From Rhynchopus euleeides (Eukaryota > Euglenozoa > Diplonemea > Diplonemida > Diplonemidae), in NCBI GenBank assembly GCA_963210315.1, contig OY723285.1:1364001-1428000 (forward strand): a stretch of DNA of 64,000 nt, read 5' to 3'. A model generated the notes under the pieces. That model did no database searches. It was not told the DNA's origin and was given only the letters and a program-made list of their open reading frames with translations. Below are positions 10,190 to 19,777 of this stretch, in pieces. The position numbers and the translations under genes are program-made. Each line of letters opens with the position of its first letter. Positions within the stretch are counted from its first letter, which is position 1.

Positions 10190-10679
10190 GAGTTCCCCCT
10201 CGGTTCCTGTGTGGGGGAGGCTAAGTGTACGCAGCAACACAATCCGGGCAAGCCTTGCCCTCTTGGCACTTAGCCTCCCTACAAATGTGGTGGAGAGGGG
10301 AGAGGGGAGTGGGCAGCACGATCTTCTGTTACCATTACTGTTCGTAGCGCAGGGGTACGCTGAGCGCGCGGCTGAAGTCACAAAAGACGCAGGTCGCCGC
10401 AGGACGCAGCGGAAGAGCCGCGCGATCAGCGCCGAACGACACCCCGGGTGGGAGGGAAGGGAAAAAGAGAAAGGCTTTGCGCAGTCCGTGGGAGAAAGTA
10501 AGTTGGAGCTTGTCGTTACCTGAGGTGTGGGGGGTTGTGTGTAAAACCCAAGAATTATACGGACTGCAAGCCAACATTCCTGTGACCGAATAGAGAAGGG
10601 GAGAGATGGCATGGAACCGAGGGGAGAGGGGGGCAGGAACCTTGGGAACTCCGACTAGTGAGCAGGCCCACTGTGGCCA
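10190..10679 (-). repeat. Complete 490-bp split direct repeat (A2B2), Ngaro copy 1
   Basis: On the minus strand it starts TGGCCACAGTGGGCC and ends GAGGGGGAACTC. The same 490-bp unit recurs at 15222-15711, 23685-24174, 25949-26438, 31560-32049, 32050-32539 and 32540-33029. It is the end-of-element unit of the split-direct-repeat layout. Confidence 0.88.
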
Positions 10680-10935
10680 GAGTTCCCCCTCGGTTCCTGT
10701 GTGGGGGAGGCTAAGTGTACGCAGCAACACAATCCGGGCAAGCCTTGCCCTCTTGGCACTTAGCCTCCCTACAAATGTGGTGGAGAGGGGAGAGGGGAGT
10801 GGGCAGCACGATCTTCTGTTACCATTACTGTTCGTAGCGCAGGGGTACGCTGAGCGCGCGGCTGAAGTCACAAAAGACGCAGGTCGCCGCAGGACGCAGC
10901 GGAAGAGCCGCGCGATCAGCGCCGAACGACACCCC
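10680..10935 (-). repeat. Ngaro copy 1 repeat B1
   Basis: Matches the B half of the 490-bp unit and joins directly to A2B2 at 10679/10680. On the element-body side similarity ends at GACACCCC, after which the RT/RNase H gene tail begins. Confidence 0.82.
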
Positions 10936-10950
10936 TTCGCTACCCCTGCG

Positions 10951-12594
10951 CTACCTCCGGCTCGGCTTGTCTGCGGGGTTATCCCGTGATTTGATGTAGG
11001 CCCATTGCACCGCTGTGAAGTATGATGACGTCAGCCCCAGGATCCGCATCACCTCTCTGTTCAGTGCCCGAGCCGGAGAATACCCGCGCTGCAGCGCCCC
11101 GATCACCGCGGTGTTGTCAAGGTACCACTTCACTTTGGCACCACAGGCGTTCTCCCCGACGCACTCCTCCATGCCGTAGACCACAGCACGTGCCTCAAGC
11201 ACCGCGATCCGCGTCGACCGCTGCTCCTCTGGCAGTTCGTCTGCCTCTTCCCAGGTCCAGCGTCGCCCAAACGATCGAAGAACGCCGCCTGCTGACACCA
11301 CAACACCACACCCCGTCACAGACGCATCCGACCAGATCTCTACCCCCCGGCCTCGGCTCATCTCGGTGAACTCCTTGTACATCCTCGGTTGGAGCGCAGC
11401 GTCGATCCAACGCACCGCCGCCTCAGTCGTTTGCGCGGAGAGCTGTACTTCTTCATCCGGGTGTGCACCACGGTTCAATGCGTTGCTGTTGCGGCGCAGG
11501 GCGATGATGGCGTCGATAAACCTGCCCAGAGGCTGCACCACCAGGGGCGAGGCCCACACCAGACGACCACCCAAGGATTCCAAGTCGCACCGCCTAACCC
11601 TCGGCTTCACCTCGCCCGGAGCCATCAGGTCCGCCCGCGCCGCCCTCAGCTTCCTCGCCACCTTGGGCCCAACGCCCACCTCTCGACGGCAGTGGAAGCC
11701 GAACCCGAGGAAGACGTACTCCGTGTCACCGTCGCTCGCCTCAGATATCGTCGCGCCGGCGCGTCTCGCTGCCACGTCAAACGCCGCCATTGCCTCCCGA
11801 ACACGCTCCCAGGTGCCCGCGTACCGCACGTTGTCGACATACACGTCAACGCACAGTTCCGGAGTGGATGTAGATGGGGAGGGAGAGAATACCGCCGTGG
11901 GGGGGGTTGAGAGATAGCCGTGGGAAAGTGCATACATGATCAGGTGCATCAACTCTGGGGACCACGACGCCCCCATTGGCAAACGGGTCAGGCAGTATGC
12001 CTCCCCCTTGTCATCACGGTATGTGAAGTATTTCTGAGACTCTTCGGGAATGGGGATCTGAAAAAAGGAAGCCGCTAGGTCTCTTTGGGAGGCGCACTCG
12101 CATTCCACCCTGGACAAAACTGTTGGGGAGGTGGGGAAAACAACTTGGCAGCGGTATCCATAAGCTGCCGCAAGGGAGTTGTGGTCTTTGGTCCACATGA
12201 TGGGCCTCAGTCGGCCCCCGTGTGGGCCATACCCCTGCTTTTCTTCGAAGACAACGAAAGGGGAAATAGCCAGAACAGGGTTTCTCTTGCCAAAATCAAA
12301 GTCCGGGGCTCTCCGCACCAGCCCTGCCTCTTCCAACTGCACCGAAAAACGAGAAGAAAAGGCCTGGCTCTTGGCTTTCACAGTTGCCGGGGTCCAGCTC
12401 TGCTCTGAGACCTCCCGCGCCATGGCCTGGGGGTTGGCTGTCATGTCCAGCAGTGTGCTGATCCTTTCACGCACTGGCTCCTTGGCCATCCGAAGCACCT
12501 CAGGAATAGAAATAATAGGGACTTTTTTGCAATGCAACGGGGCTTTTAGTTGTTCTTGGGTTGGAAGGGAACCCCTGGACACCCGTTTTCCCAT
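10951..12594 (-). CDS. Ngaro copy 1 reverse transcriptase / RNase H
   Basis: The likely start is the ATG at 12594 (MGKRVSRGS), 41 bp after the recombinase stop; the frame is open further upstream, but that part only shadows the recombinase and gag genes. Motif A is QRDLAASFFQIPI (Asp172), motif B is TRLPMGASWSPELMH and motif C is VYVDN (252-255), with Asn for the second Asp. RNase H follows: IWSDASVTGCG, LEARAVVYGME, KWYLDNTAVIGAL and RDNPADKPSRR-stop. No methyltransferase domain follows, unlike classical DIRS elements. It copies element RNA and degrades the template. The frame is intact at 547 residues. Confidence 0.85.
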   Translation of the reverse strand: MGKRVSRGSLPTQEQLKAPLHCKKVPIISIPEVLRMAKEPVRERISTLLDMTANPQAMAREVSEQSWTPATVKAKSQAFSSRFSVQLEEAGLVRRAPDFDFGKRNPVLAISPFVVFEEKQGYGPHGGRLRPIMWTKDHNSLAAAYGYRCQVVFPTSPTVLSRVECECASQRDLAASFFQIPIPEESQKYFTYRDDKGEAYCLTRLPMGASWSPELMHLIMYALSHGYLSTPPTAVFSPSPSTSTPELCVDVYVDNVRYAGTWERVREAMAAFDVAARRAGATISEASDGDTEYVFLGFGFHCRREVGVGPKVARKLRAARADLMAPGEVKPRVRRCDLESLGGRLVWASPLVVQPLGRFIDAIIALRRNSNALNRGAHPDEEVQLSAQTTEAAVRWIDAALQPRMYKEFTEMSRGRGVEIWSDASVTGCGVVVSAGGVLRSFGRRWTWEEADELPEEQRSTRIAVLEARAVVYGMEECVGENACGAKVKWYLDNTAVIGALQRGYSPARALNREVMRILGLTSSYFTAVQWAYIKSRDNPADKPSRR

Positions 12595-12635
12595 GCCGGA
12601 GTGGCTACTATGCTCGGGGGGGGCACCAAGTTCCG

Positions 12636-13700
12636 TTAAAGACGGGCACAACACTCTGGGGAGAGGGCCAGGGCCACCTCCTCGTTCACGTTCGCGAGGT
12701 ATCTCATGGTGGTGGGGGGAAGAATGGGGTTCGCGGTTTTGTGCCTGGCAATCCTGGGGATGTCCTGGGGGGGGAGGATACCGTTGGCTGCCAGTGTGGC
12801 TAGAAATTGCAGGGCCCCCCGTCGGGGTGAATGAAGCGTCCACTCTTGGCAGTTGGGGCATTGGCGGAGTAGGCGCAGAAATTGGGAGTGGGGGACACCG
12901 AACAGAAGGGATTCCAAGGGGCATGTCTGTCTTTTCTCCACCACGAACGCAATCAGACGCTCCAAACCCGCCCCCGCTGCAACTGCGAACCTGCGATCCA
13001 CAAATGGGGTCGTCTTGATTGCCTTTGACCTGTAAAAGTCCACCACGAGTCGTGTTCCACATGCTGTGGGTTTCACATCCTTTACCGTGAGATCTGCCGC
13101 ATCGCGGTAGCGGCAGGCTGTCTTCCACAGAAACAACAACAGATTCGCCTCCACCTCGTGCCCCCTTGTGAACAGAACAAACACCGCCTGGGTCACTTCG
13201 GCCTTTTTTGCGGGGACAGCTTGCTTCGGGGGGGAAAAAGGGGTCGCACGAGCCAGTGCGTTGGCATAGCCCTGAAGGGGGAGCGGGGACCAATTCCCCT
13301 GCTGCAGACCGACTGCGTTTATTGCCGATGCATAATTTCTGACTGTGCTTGTTGTCAAGTGTGTCATTCCCGCCAGAAACAGAACTGCTGCATCCTCCGA
13401 GGGGGGTAGGGAGAGGTCTGCTGTCACACACCAACTTTCCAGTCTTTTCCATAGCCCACCCCTGGTGGAGATTGTGCGTTCCGCCAGGCTCTCTTTCATG
13501 ACTTCTTCCAGCCGTTCCTTTGCTTCCCACAGAGTGTGGTCGTCCCTGGCCCGGGTCCTTGCCGGCGCAGCTTGCGTGTACACCTCCGACAGAGTGTTCT
13601 GGACGATGTTCTGGGGGGCGGGAGGGGGGGTAGGGGGTTGGGGGGGCCTTTCCTGTCCCAGTTTTTGGCAGAGTGCCGTGATTTGGCCGAGTGCCTGCAT
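12636..13700 (-). CDS. Ngaro copy 1 tyrosine recombinase
   Basis: A 354-residue protein. An N-terminal core-binding part covers about 55-160 (ERTISTRGGLWKRLESW, LTTSTVRNYASAINAVG). The catalytic part carries Arg197 (TACRYRDAADL), His290 and Arg293 (LHSPRRGALQFLA), His320 (ARHKTANP) and the nucleophile Tyr334 (TMRYLANV), the R-H-R-H-Y set of tyrosine recombinases. It should integrate a circular DNA intermediate without target duplication, acting on the split direct repeats. It lies between gag and RT/RNase H on the same strand, with 23 bp to gag. Identical to copy 2 except for rare changes (R for K in TSTVRNYAS). Confidence 0.88.
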   Translation of the reverse strand: MQALGQITALCQKLGQERPPQPPTPPPAPQNIVQNTLSEVYTQAAPARTRARDDHTLWEAKERLEEVMKESLAERTISTRGGLWKRLESWCVTADLSLPPSEDAAVLFLAGMTHLTTSTVRNYASAINAVGLQQGNWSPLPLQGYANALARATPFSPPKQAVPAKKAEVTQAVFVLFTRGHEVEANLLLFLWKTACRYRDAADLTVKDVKPTACGTRLVVDFYRSKAIKTTPFVDRRFAVAAGAGLERLIAFVVEKRQTCPLESLLFGVPHSQFLRLLRQCPNCQEWTLHSPRRGALQFLATLAANGILPPQDIPRIARHKTANPILPPTTMRYLANVNEEVALALSPECCARL

Positions 13701-13723
13701 GATGTCCTGGCCGAGTGCCGGTG

Positions 13724-14549
13724 TTAATTCCAGTTGGTGTTGCCCCGGGGTTTCCCCCCCTTTCCCCCCTTTCCCTGAAATGTGTGGTGGGGGTAGGGGG
13801 AATACCGATTCGGGGGGGGAAAAGACTGGGGAGGGCCACCGTTGCCCCCCTTTCCCCCCTTCGTCGTGCGTGCACGCCCCGCCAGCTTGGCGATGGCCCG
13901 GTCAGCAGCGGATGCTTCCGTGTCGGCCGTCCGCATCTCCGCCTCCACCTGCGCCCGGGGGATCCTGTGTTGTTTCCACGCTTCATTCACCACCAGCTCG
14001 TGCAGCAGCTGGTTCCCCATCTGGGTCACTGTCGTGGACCAGAACCCCCGCTCAGCAGCCTCCTGCGCGAGGGCGACCCACGTGCTCATGTGGGTCACCT
14101 TGTTCGATGTCCCGAACTGCAGCCTCAGGTCCCGGATCATCTCCCGCGCCGCTGCCACCCCTCCTGCCTTCAAAAAGTCCTGCCACTGGGAGACGCAAGC
14201 CGGCCTCATGTTGGGCAGGCTGAGGGCCGACTGCAGGTTCCCGATTGTCGGGAGCTTGGGGGGGTCCTGGGCAGGGGGGCTGCTCCCCTCCGGTTGCGCC
14301 TGTGCCGCCCCGGCCTCACCTCCCGCTTTCCCCCCAGTCCCCGCCTGCTTGGCGCCTTCGCGGACCGCCTTGGCGAGGTCTAGTACCGACTCTCTCATGA
14401 GGTCGAGTTGTGCCTTGGTCTGCTTCCTCGCGTATTCATGCACCGATCTGAGGTTGGCGTAGTCAAACCCCACCACGGGGATGGTGCATTCTTGCAACCC
14501 CGTGGGCTCGACTTCATCGAGTTCCTCTAACGGCAGGGTATAGAGGATG
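13724..14549 (-). CDS. Ngaro copy 1 gag-like protein (N-terminus lost)
   Basis: Matches the gag-like protein of copy 2 from TLPLEELDEVEPTGLQ to the end. A helix-rich middle (HEYARKQTKAQLDLMRESVL) leads to a Gly/Lys-rich tail (KGGKGGNGG) that could bind nucleic acid. The first ~50 residues are replaced at 14549/14550 by repeat X, so this copy lacks a start. An ATG-less extension into repeat X is not meaningful. Confidence 0.75.
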
Positions 14550-14878
14550 TTAATTTTTTTTTGCCGATTTGGTGACACTTTTTTTTTTTTTTTTTTTGCC
14601 ACGGGGAAAAATTTTCGAGACATGTAAATTTTTCAGAAAGTTGGGGGTGGTTTTTTCGGGTGGGCAGAATTCGACCCAAACCCACCTGCCGGTGAAAAAT
14701 CGCGAGATGCAGCCGATGCACCGCCATTCCGTGGGTTTCTGGGCGGTTTGGGCCGAAAAAATGTCGGTTTGTGAGGTGGCCAGAGAGGCCGACCGACCGA
14801 CCGACAGGCAAAAATCGGGCCGACCGACTGACCCGACAGCTGTCGGCCTGTCGGCCGACTAGTAGCGTTGGTCACCTT
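14550..14878 (-). repeat. Repeat X, left copy
   Basis: Inverted counterpart of 20174-20479. From the inner end (minus strand): AAGGTGACCAACGCTAC, TCGGCCGACAGGCCGACAGC, runs of GGTCGGTCGG, GGTGGGTTTGGGTCGAATTC, CCCGTGGC, an A-run, then GTGTCACCAAATCGG and a second A-run. It interrupts the gag of Ngaro copy 1. Inner ends of the two copies are equivalent, so they behave as long inverted repeats around the OTU-like fragment. Confidence 0.8.
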
Positions 14879-15221
14879 GCGTGGGGAGGGGGAGGTGTTC
14901 ATTGACCCTGATGAGGAGCGCCCTGTGCCCCAGGCGGACCCGGTCCCTCGGGCAGAGGCAGCACCGACATCTCCGTCCCCCTCTGTCGTCATCGAAAAGT
15001 GGAGAGACAAGCGAGGAGGGGCGCGAGTGGCTATTGAGGACCTGGCAGAGGGGCTTGGTAATGCTCTTACGATGCCAGAACAGGTCGCCGCCCTGGGTGG
15101 GTCAGTGGCGGAGGGGGCCCCAGCAACGTGGGTGGTGGCGGTGACGGCCGCGGCGTGTGACCTGGGGTTTGACATCGACGCTGACAAGCTTCTGCGCCTG
15201 GCGGTGGTGTGCGTCCGTCGA
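14859..15221 (+). pseudogene. OTU-like fragment, 5' part (interrupted by Ngaro copy 2)
   Basis: An open frame reads from the inner end of repeat X (LVTLRGEGEVFIDPDEERP) through AWKRDKRGG-like charged sequence to TAAACDLGFDIDADKLLRLA and VVCVRR at 15221, where Ngaro copy 2 begins. The section from GFDIDADKLLRLAVV onward resembles the helical middle of the OTU-like domains at 37283-38866 (MRRLAVQAVLRD) and in LINE-A. A cysteine (AAACDLGFD) sits roughly where the nucleophile would be, but the GDC context is lost. No ATG is apparent; the only start in this frame is a TTG. It continues at 19996. Confidence 0.5.
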
Positions 15222-15711
15222 GAGTTCCCCATCGGTTCCTGTGTGAGGGAGGCTAAGTGTACGCAGCAACACATTCCGGGCAAGCCTTGCCCTCTTGGCA
15301 CTTAGCCTTCCTACAAGTGTGGTGGAGAGGGGAGTGGGGAGTGGGCAGCACGATCTTCTGTTACCATTACTGTTCGTAGCGCAGGGGTACGCTGAGCGCG
15401 CGGCTGAAGTCACCAAAGACGCAGGTCGCCGCAGGACGCAGCGGAAGAGCCGCGCGATCAGCGCCGAACGACACCCCGGGTGGGAGGGAAGGGAAAAAGA
15501 GAAAGGCTTTGCGCAGTCCGTGGGAGAAAGTAAGTTGGAGCTTGTCGTTACCTGAGGTGTGGGGGGTTGTGTGTAAAACCCAAGAATTATACGGACTGCA
15601 AGCCAACATTCCTGTGACCGAATAGAGAAGGGGAGAGATGGCATGGAACCGAGGGGAGAGGGGGGCAGGAACCTTGGGAACTCCGACTAGTGAGCAGGCC
15701 CACTGTGGCCA
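15222..15711 (-). repeat. Complete 490-bp split direct repeat (A2B2), Ngaro copy 2
   Basis: Same unit as the array at 25949-33029, with only rare changes. It forms the 3' end of the element. Confidence 0.88.
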
Positions 15712-15966
15712 GAGTTCCCCATCGGTTCCTGTGTGAGGGAGGCTAAGTGTACGCAGCAACACATTCCGGGCAAGCCTTGCCCTCTTGGCACTTAGCCTTC
15801 CTACAAGTGTGGTGGAGAGGGGAGTGGGGAGTGGGCAGCACGATCTTCTGTTACCATTACTGTTCGTAGCGCAGGGGTACGCTGAGCGCGCGGCTGAAGT
15901 CACCAAAGACGCAGGTCGCCGCAGGACGCAGCGGAAGAGCCGCGCGATCAGCGCCGAACGACACCC
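15712..15966 (-). repeat. Ngaro copy 2 repeat B1
   Basis: Matches the B half of the 490-bp unit, and joins A2 directly at 15711/15712. Contains the AGGCTAAGTG...CACTTAGCCT-type inverted arms near its outer end. Confidence 0.85.
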
Positions 15967-15982
15967 CTTCGCTACCCCTGCG

Positions 15983-17626
15983 CTACCTCCGGCTCGGCTT
16001 GTCTGCGGGGTTATCCCGTGATTTGATGTAGGCCCATTGCACCGCTGTGAAATATGATGCCGTCAGCCCCAGGATCCGCATCACCTCTCTGTTCAGTGCC
16101 CGAGCCGGAGAATACCCGCGCTGCAGCGCCCCGATCACCGCGGTGTTGTCAAGGTACCACTTCACGTTGGCACCCCAGGCGTTCTCCCCGACACACTCCT
16201 CCATGCCGTAGACCACAGCACGTGCCTCAAGCACCGCGATCCGCGTCGACCGCTGCTCCTCCGGCAGTTCGTCAGCCTCTTCCCAGGTCCAGCGTCGCCC
16301 AAACGATCGAAGAGCGCCGCCTGCTGACACCACAACACCGCACCCCGTCACCGAAGCATCCGACCAGATCTCTACCCCCCGGCCTCGGCTCATCTCGGTG
16401 AACTCCTTGTACATCCTCGGTTGGAGCGCAGCGTCGATCCAACGCACCGCCGCCTCAGTCGTTTGCGCGGAGAGCTGTACTTCTTCGTCCGGGTGTGCAC
16501 CACGGTTCAATGCGTTGCTGTTGCGGCGCAGGGCGATGATGGCGTCGATAAACCTGCCCAGAGGCTGCACCACCAGGGGCGAGGCCCACACCAGACGACC
16601 ACCCAAGGATTCCAAGTCGCACCGCCTAACCCTCGGCTTCGTCTCGCCCTGAGCCATCAGGTCCGCCCGCGCCGCCCTCAGCTTCCTCGCCACCTTGGGC
16701 CCAACGCCCACCTCTCGACGGCAGTGGAAGCCGAACCCGAGGAAGACGTACTCCGTGTCACCGTCGCTCGCCTCAGATATCGTCGCGCCGGCGCGTCTCG
16801 CTGCCACGTCAAACGCCGCCGTTGCCTCCCGAACACGCTCCCAGGTGCCCGCGTACCGCACGTTGTCGACATACACGTCAACGCACAGTTCCGGAGTGGA
16901 TGTAGATGGGGAGGGAGAGAATACCGCCGTGGGGGGGGTTGAGAGATAGCAGTGGGAAAGTGCATACATGATCAGGTGCATCAACTCTGGGGACCACGAC
17001 GCCCCCATTGGCAAACGGGTCAGGCAGTATGCCTCCCCCTTGTCATCACGGTATGTGAAGTATTTCTGAGACTCTTCGGGAATGGGGATCTGAAAAAAGG
17101 AAGCCGCTAGGTCTCTTTGGGAGGCGCACTCGCATTCCACCCTGGACAACACTGTTGGGGAGGTGGGGAAAACAACTTGGCAGCGGTATCCATAAGCTGC
17201 CGCGAGGGAGTTGTGGTCTTTGGTCCACATGATGGGCCTCAGTCGGCCCCCGTGTGGGCCATACCCCTGCTTTTCTTCGAAGACAACGAAAGGGGAAATA
17301 GCCAGAACAGGGTTTCTCTTGCCAAAATCAAAGTCCGGGGCTCTCCGCACCAGCCCTGCCTCTTCCAGCTGCACCGAAAAACGAGAAGAAAAGGCCTGGC
17401 TCTTGGGTTTCACAGTTGCCGGGGTCCAGCTCTGCTCTGAGACCTCCCGCGCCATGGCCTGGGGGTTGGCTGTCATGTCCAGCAGTGTGCTGATCCTTTC
17501 ACGCACTGGCCCCTTGGCCATCCGAAGTACCTCAGGAATAGAAATAATAGGGACTTTTTTGCAATGCAACGGGGCTTTTAGTTGTTCTTGGGTTGGAAGG
17601 GAACCCCTGGACACCCGTTTTCCCAT
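15983..17626 (-). CDS. Ngaro copy 2 reverse transcriptase / RNase H
   Basis: A 547-residue product from ATG 17626. Reverse transcriptase motif A has Asp172 (RDLAASFFQIPI), motif B is LPMGASWSPELMH, and motif C is YVDN rather than YxDD. An RNase H domain follows with DASVTGCGVV, ARAVVYGME, WYLDNTAV and the closing NPADKPSRR. Differences from copy 1 are scattered substitutions (MAKGPV for MAKEPV, ALSHCYL for ALSHGYL, NAWGANV for NACGAKV), so both copies descend from a recent common source and neither is broken. It is the last gene of the element, just before repeat B1. Translation may depend on re-initiation after the recombinase stop 41 bp upstream. Confidence 0.88.
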   Translation of the reverse strand: MGKRVSRGSLPTQEQLKAPLHCKKVPIISIPEVLRMAKGPVRERISTLLDMTANPQAMAREVSEQSWTPATVKPKSQAFSSRFSVQLEEAGLVRRAPDFDFGKRNPVLAISPFVVFEEKQGYGPHGGRLRPIMWTKDHNSLAAAYGYRCQVVFPTSPTVLSRVECECASQRDLAASFFQIPIPEESQKYFTYRDDKGEAYCLTRLPMGASWSPELMHLIMYALSHCYLSTPPTAVFSPSPSTSTPELCVDVYVDNVRYAGTWERVREATAAFDVAARRAGATISEASDGDTEYVFLGFGFHCRREVGVGPKVARKLRAARADLMAQGETKPRVRRCDLESLGGRLVWASPLVVQPLGRFIDAIIALRRNSNALNRGAHPDEEVQLSAQTTEAAVRWIDAALQPRMYKEFTEMSRGRGVEIWSDASVTGCGVVVSAGGALRSFGRRWTWEEADELPEEQRSTRIAVLEARAVVYGMEECVGENAWGANVKWYLDNTAVIGALQRGYSPARALNREVMRILGLTASYFTAVQWAYIKSRDNPADKPSRR

Positions 17627-17667
17627 GCCGGAGTGGCTACTATGCTCGGGGGGGGCACCAAGTTCCG

Positions 17668-18732
17668 TTAAAGACGGGCACAACACTCTGGGGAGAGGGC
17701 CAGGGCCACCTCCTCGTTCACGTTCGCGAGGTATCTCATGGTGGTGGGGGGAAGAATGGGGTTCGCGGTTTTGTGCCTGGCAATCCTGGGGATGTCCTGG
17801 GGGGGGAGGATACCGTTGGCTGCCAGTGTGGCTAGAAATTGCAGGGCCCCCCGTCGGGGTGAATGAAGCGTCCACTCTTGGCAGTTGGGGCATTGGCGGA
17901 GAAGGCGCAGAAATTGGGAGTGGGGGACACCGAACAGAAGGGATTCCAAGGGGCATGTCTGTCTTTTCTCCACCACGAACGCAATCAGACGCTCCAAACC
18001 CGCCCCCGCTGCAACTGCGAACCTGCGATCCACAAATGGGGTCGTCTTGATTGCCTTTGACCTGTAAAAATCCACCACGAGTCGTGTTCCACATGCTGTG
18101 GGTTTCACATCCTTTACCGTGAGATCTGCCGCATCGCGGTAGCGGCAGGCTGTCTTCCACAGAAACAACAACAGGTTCGCCTCCACCTCGTGCCCCCTTG
18201 TGAACAGAACAAACACCGCCTGGGTCACTTCGGCCTTTTTTGCGGGGACAGCTTGCTTCGGGGGGGAAAAGGGGGTCGCACGAGCCAGTGCGTTGGCATA
18301 GCCCTGAAGGGGGAGCGGGGACCAATTCCCCTGCTGCAGACCGACTGCGTTTATTGCCGATGCATAATTTTTGACTGTGCTTGTTGTCAAGTGGGTCATT
18401 CCCGCCAGAAACAGAACTGCTGCATCTTCCGAGGGGGGTAGGGAGAGGTCTGCTGTCACACACCAACTTTCCAGTCTTTTCCATAGCCCACCCCTGGTGG
18501 AGATTGTGCGTTCCGCCAGGCTCTCTTTCATGACTTCTTCCAGCCGTTCCTTTGCTTCCCACAGAGTGTGGTCGTCCCTGGCCCGGGTCCTTGCCGGCGC
18601 AGCTTGCGTGTACACCTCCGACAGAGTGTTCTGGACGATGTTCTGGGGGGCGGGAGGGGGGGTAGGGGGTTGGGGGGGCCTTTCCTGTCCCAGTTTTTGG
18701 CAGAGTGCCGTGATTTGGCCGAGTGCCTGCAT
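17668..18732 (-). CDS. Ngaro copy 2 tyrosine recombinase
   Basis: 354 residues with the full catalytic set: Arg197, His290/Arg293, His320 and Tyr334. The N-terminal 50 residues are Gln/Pro-rich (PPQPPTPPPAPQN) and probably a linker after gag. This is the integrase of the element. Its place upstream of RT/RNase H differs from the usual Ngaro and PAT order, where the recombinase gene lies after RT/RNase H. The long open frame of RT (to 19018) runs over this gene in another frame but carries no RT motifs there. This copy is a good candidate for the source of activity on the nearby solo repeats. Confidence 0.9.
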   Translation of the reverse strand: MQALGQITALCQKLGQERPPQPPTPPPAPQNIVQNTLSEVYTQAAPARTRARDDHTLWEAKERLEEVMKESLAERTISTRGGLWKRLESWCVTADLSLPPSEDAAVLFLAGMTHLTTSTVKNYASAINAVGLQQGNWSPLPLQGYANALARATPFSPPKQAVPAKKAEVTQAVFVLFTRGHEVEANLLLFLWKTACRYRDAADLTVKDVKPTACGTRLVVDFYRSKAIKTTPFVDRRFAVAAGAGLERLIAFVVEKRQTCPLESLLFGVPHSQFLRLLRQCPNCQEWTLHSPRRGALQFLATLAANGILPPQDIPRIARHKTANPILPPTTMRYLANVNEEVALALSPECCARL

Positions 18733-18755
18733 GATGTCCTGGCCGAGTGCCGGTG

Positions 18756-19739
18756 TTAATTCCAGTTGGTGTTGCCCCGGGGTTCCCCCCCCTTTCCCCC
18801 CTTTCCCTGAAATGTGTGGTGGGGGTAGGGGGAATACCGATTCGGGGGGGGAAAAGACTGGGGAGGGCCACCGTTGCCCCCCTTTCCCCCCTTCGTCGTG
18901 CGTGCACGCCCCGCCAGCTTGGCGATGGCCCGGTCAGCAGCGGATGCTTCCGTGTCGGCCGTCCGCATCTCCGCCTCCACCTGCGCCCGGGGGATCCTGT
19001 GTTGTTTCCACGCCTCATTCACCACCAGCTCGTGCAGCAGCTGGTTCCCCATCTGGGTCACGGTGGTGGACCAGAACCCCCGCTCAGCAGCCTCCTGCGC
19101 GAGGGCGACCCACGTGCTCAGGTGGGTCACCTTGTTCGATGTCCCGAACTGCAGCCTCAGGTCTCGGATCATCTCCCGCGCCGCTGCCACCCCTCCTGCC
19201 TTCAAAAACCCCTGCCACTGGGAGACGCAAGCCGGCCTCATGTTGGGCAGGCTGAGGGCCGACTGCAGGTTCCCGATTGTCGGGAGCTTGGGGGGGTCCT
19301 GGGCAGGGGGGCTGCTCCCCTCCGGTTGCGCCTGTGCCGCCCCGGCCTCACCTCCCGCTTTCCCCCCAGTCCCCGCCTGCTTGGCGCCTTCGCGGACCGC
19401 CTTGGCGAGGTCTAGTACCGACTCTCTCATGAGGTCGAGTTGTGCCTTGGTCTGCTTCCTCGCGTATTCATGCACCGATCTGAGGTTGGCGTAGTCAAAC
19501 CCCACCACGGGGATGGTGCATTCTTGCAACCCCGTGGGCTCGACTTCATCGAGTTCCTCTAACGGCAGGGTGTAGAGGATGGTGTACGTGTTGTCCTCAT
19601 TTTTTCGCAGCACCCCCGCGTGGCGAGAGTACTCTCCCCCAATTTCGTCGCCATCCTGTGGGGATGCTCTGACCTCGTACACAATCTCGGTCACTCCGCG
19701 CTGGTGGAGCCTGTCGAGCATCTGTGTAACCGCTTCCAT
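18756..19739 (-). CDS. Ngaro copy 2 gag-like protein
   Basis: 327 residues from ATG 19739 (MEAVTQMLDRLHQRG). An upstream open extension to 19928 lies in repeat A1 and is not needed. The N-terminal ~100 residues are mixed alpha/beta (TEIVYEVRASPQDGDEIGGE), followed by a predicted helix (NLRSVHEYARKQTKAQLDLM), a Gly/Ala/Pro linker, and a helical region with WQGFLKAGG and WVALAQEAAERGFW. The tail is basic and Gly-rich (KGGKGGNGG, KGGKGGEPRG). No CCHC knuckle is seen. The role as a capsid or nucleic-acid-binding protein is inferred from its first position in the element. Confidence 0.72.
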   Translation of the reverse strand: MEAVTQMLDRLHQRGVTEIVYEVRASPQDGDEIGGEYSRHAGVLRKNEDNTYTILYTLPLEELDEVEPTGLQECTIPVVGFDYANLRSVHEYARKQTKAQLDLMRESVLDLAKAVREGAKQAGTGGKAGGEAGAAQAQPEGSSPPAQDPPKLPTIGNLQSALSLPNMRPACVSQWQGFLKAGGVAAAREMIRDLRLQFGTSNKVTHLSTWVALAQEAAERGFWSTTVTQMGNQLLHELVVNEAWKQHRIPRAQVEAEMRTADTEASAADRAIAKLAGRARTTKGGKGGNGGPPQSFPPPNRYSPYPHHTFQGKGGKGGEPRGNTNWN

Positions 19740-19777
19740 TTTAAGAGCTTCTCCCACGGACTGCTTCTCTGAAGTGT

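Larger units (their letters stand above)
10190..14549 (-). mobile_element. Ngaro-like tyrosine-recombinase retrotransposon, copy 1 (5' end lost)
   Basis: Read on the minus strand: gag (cut at 14549), tyrosine recombinase, RT/RNase H, then repeat B1 (10680-10935) and a full A2B2 unit (10190-10679). This matches copy 2 at 15222-19995 almost throughout. Its A1 repeat and gag start are missing because repeat X begins at 14550. It is inserted in the LINE-C frame. Split direct repeats and a YR integrase instead of a DDE integrase place it with Ngaro/PAT-type elements of the DIRS order. Confidence 0.88.

Noticed and set aside
17627..19018. N-terminal ~460 codons of the long RT frames (also 12595-13986 and 28708-30732)
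   Set aside because: These parts read the recombinase and gag genes in the wrong frame; Pro/Arg/Gly-rich with no motifs. RT is taken from the first plausible ATG after the recombinase.
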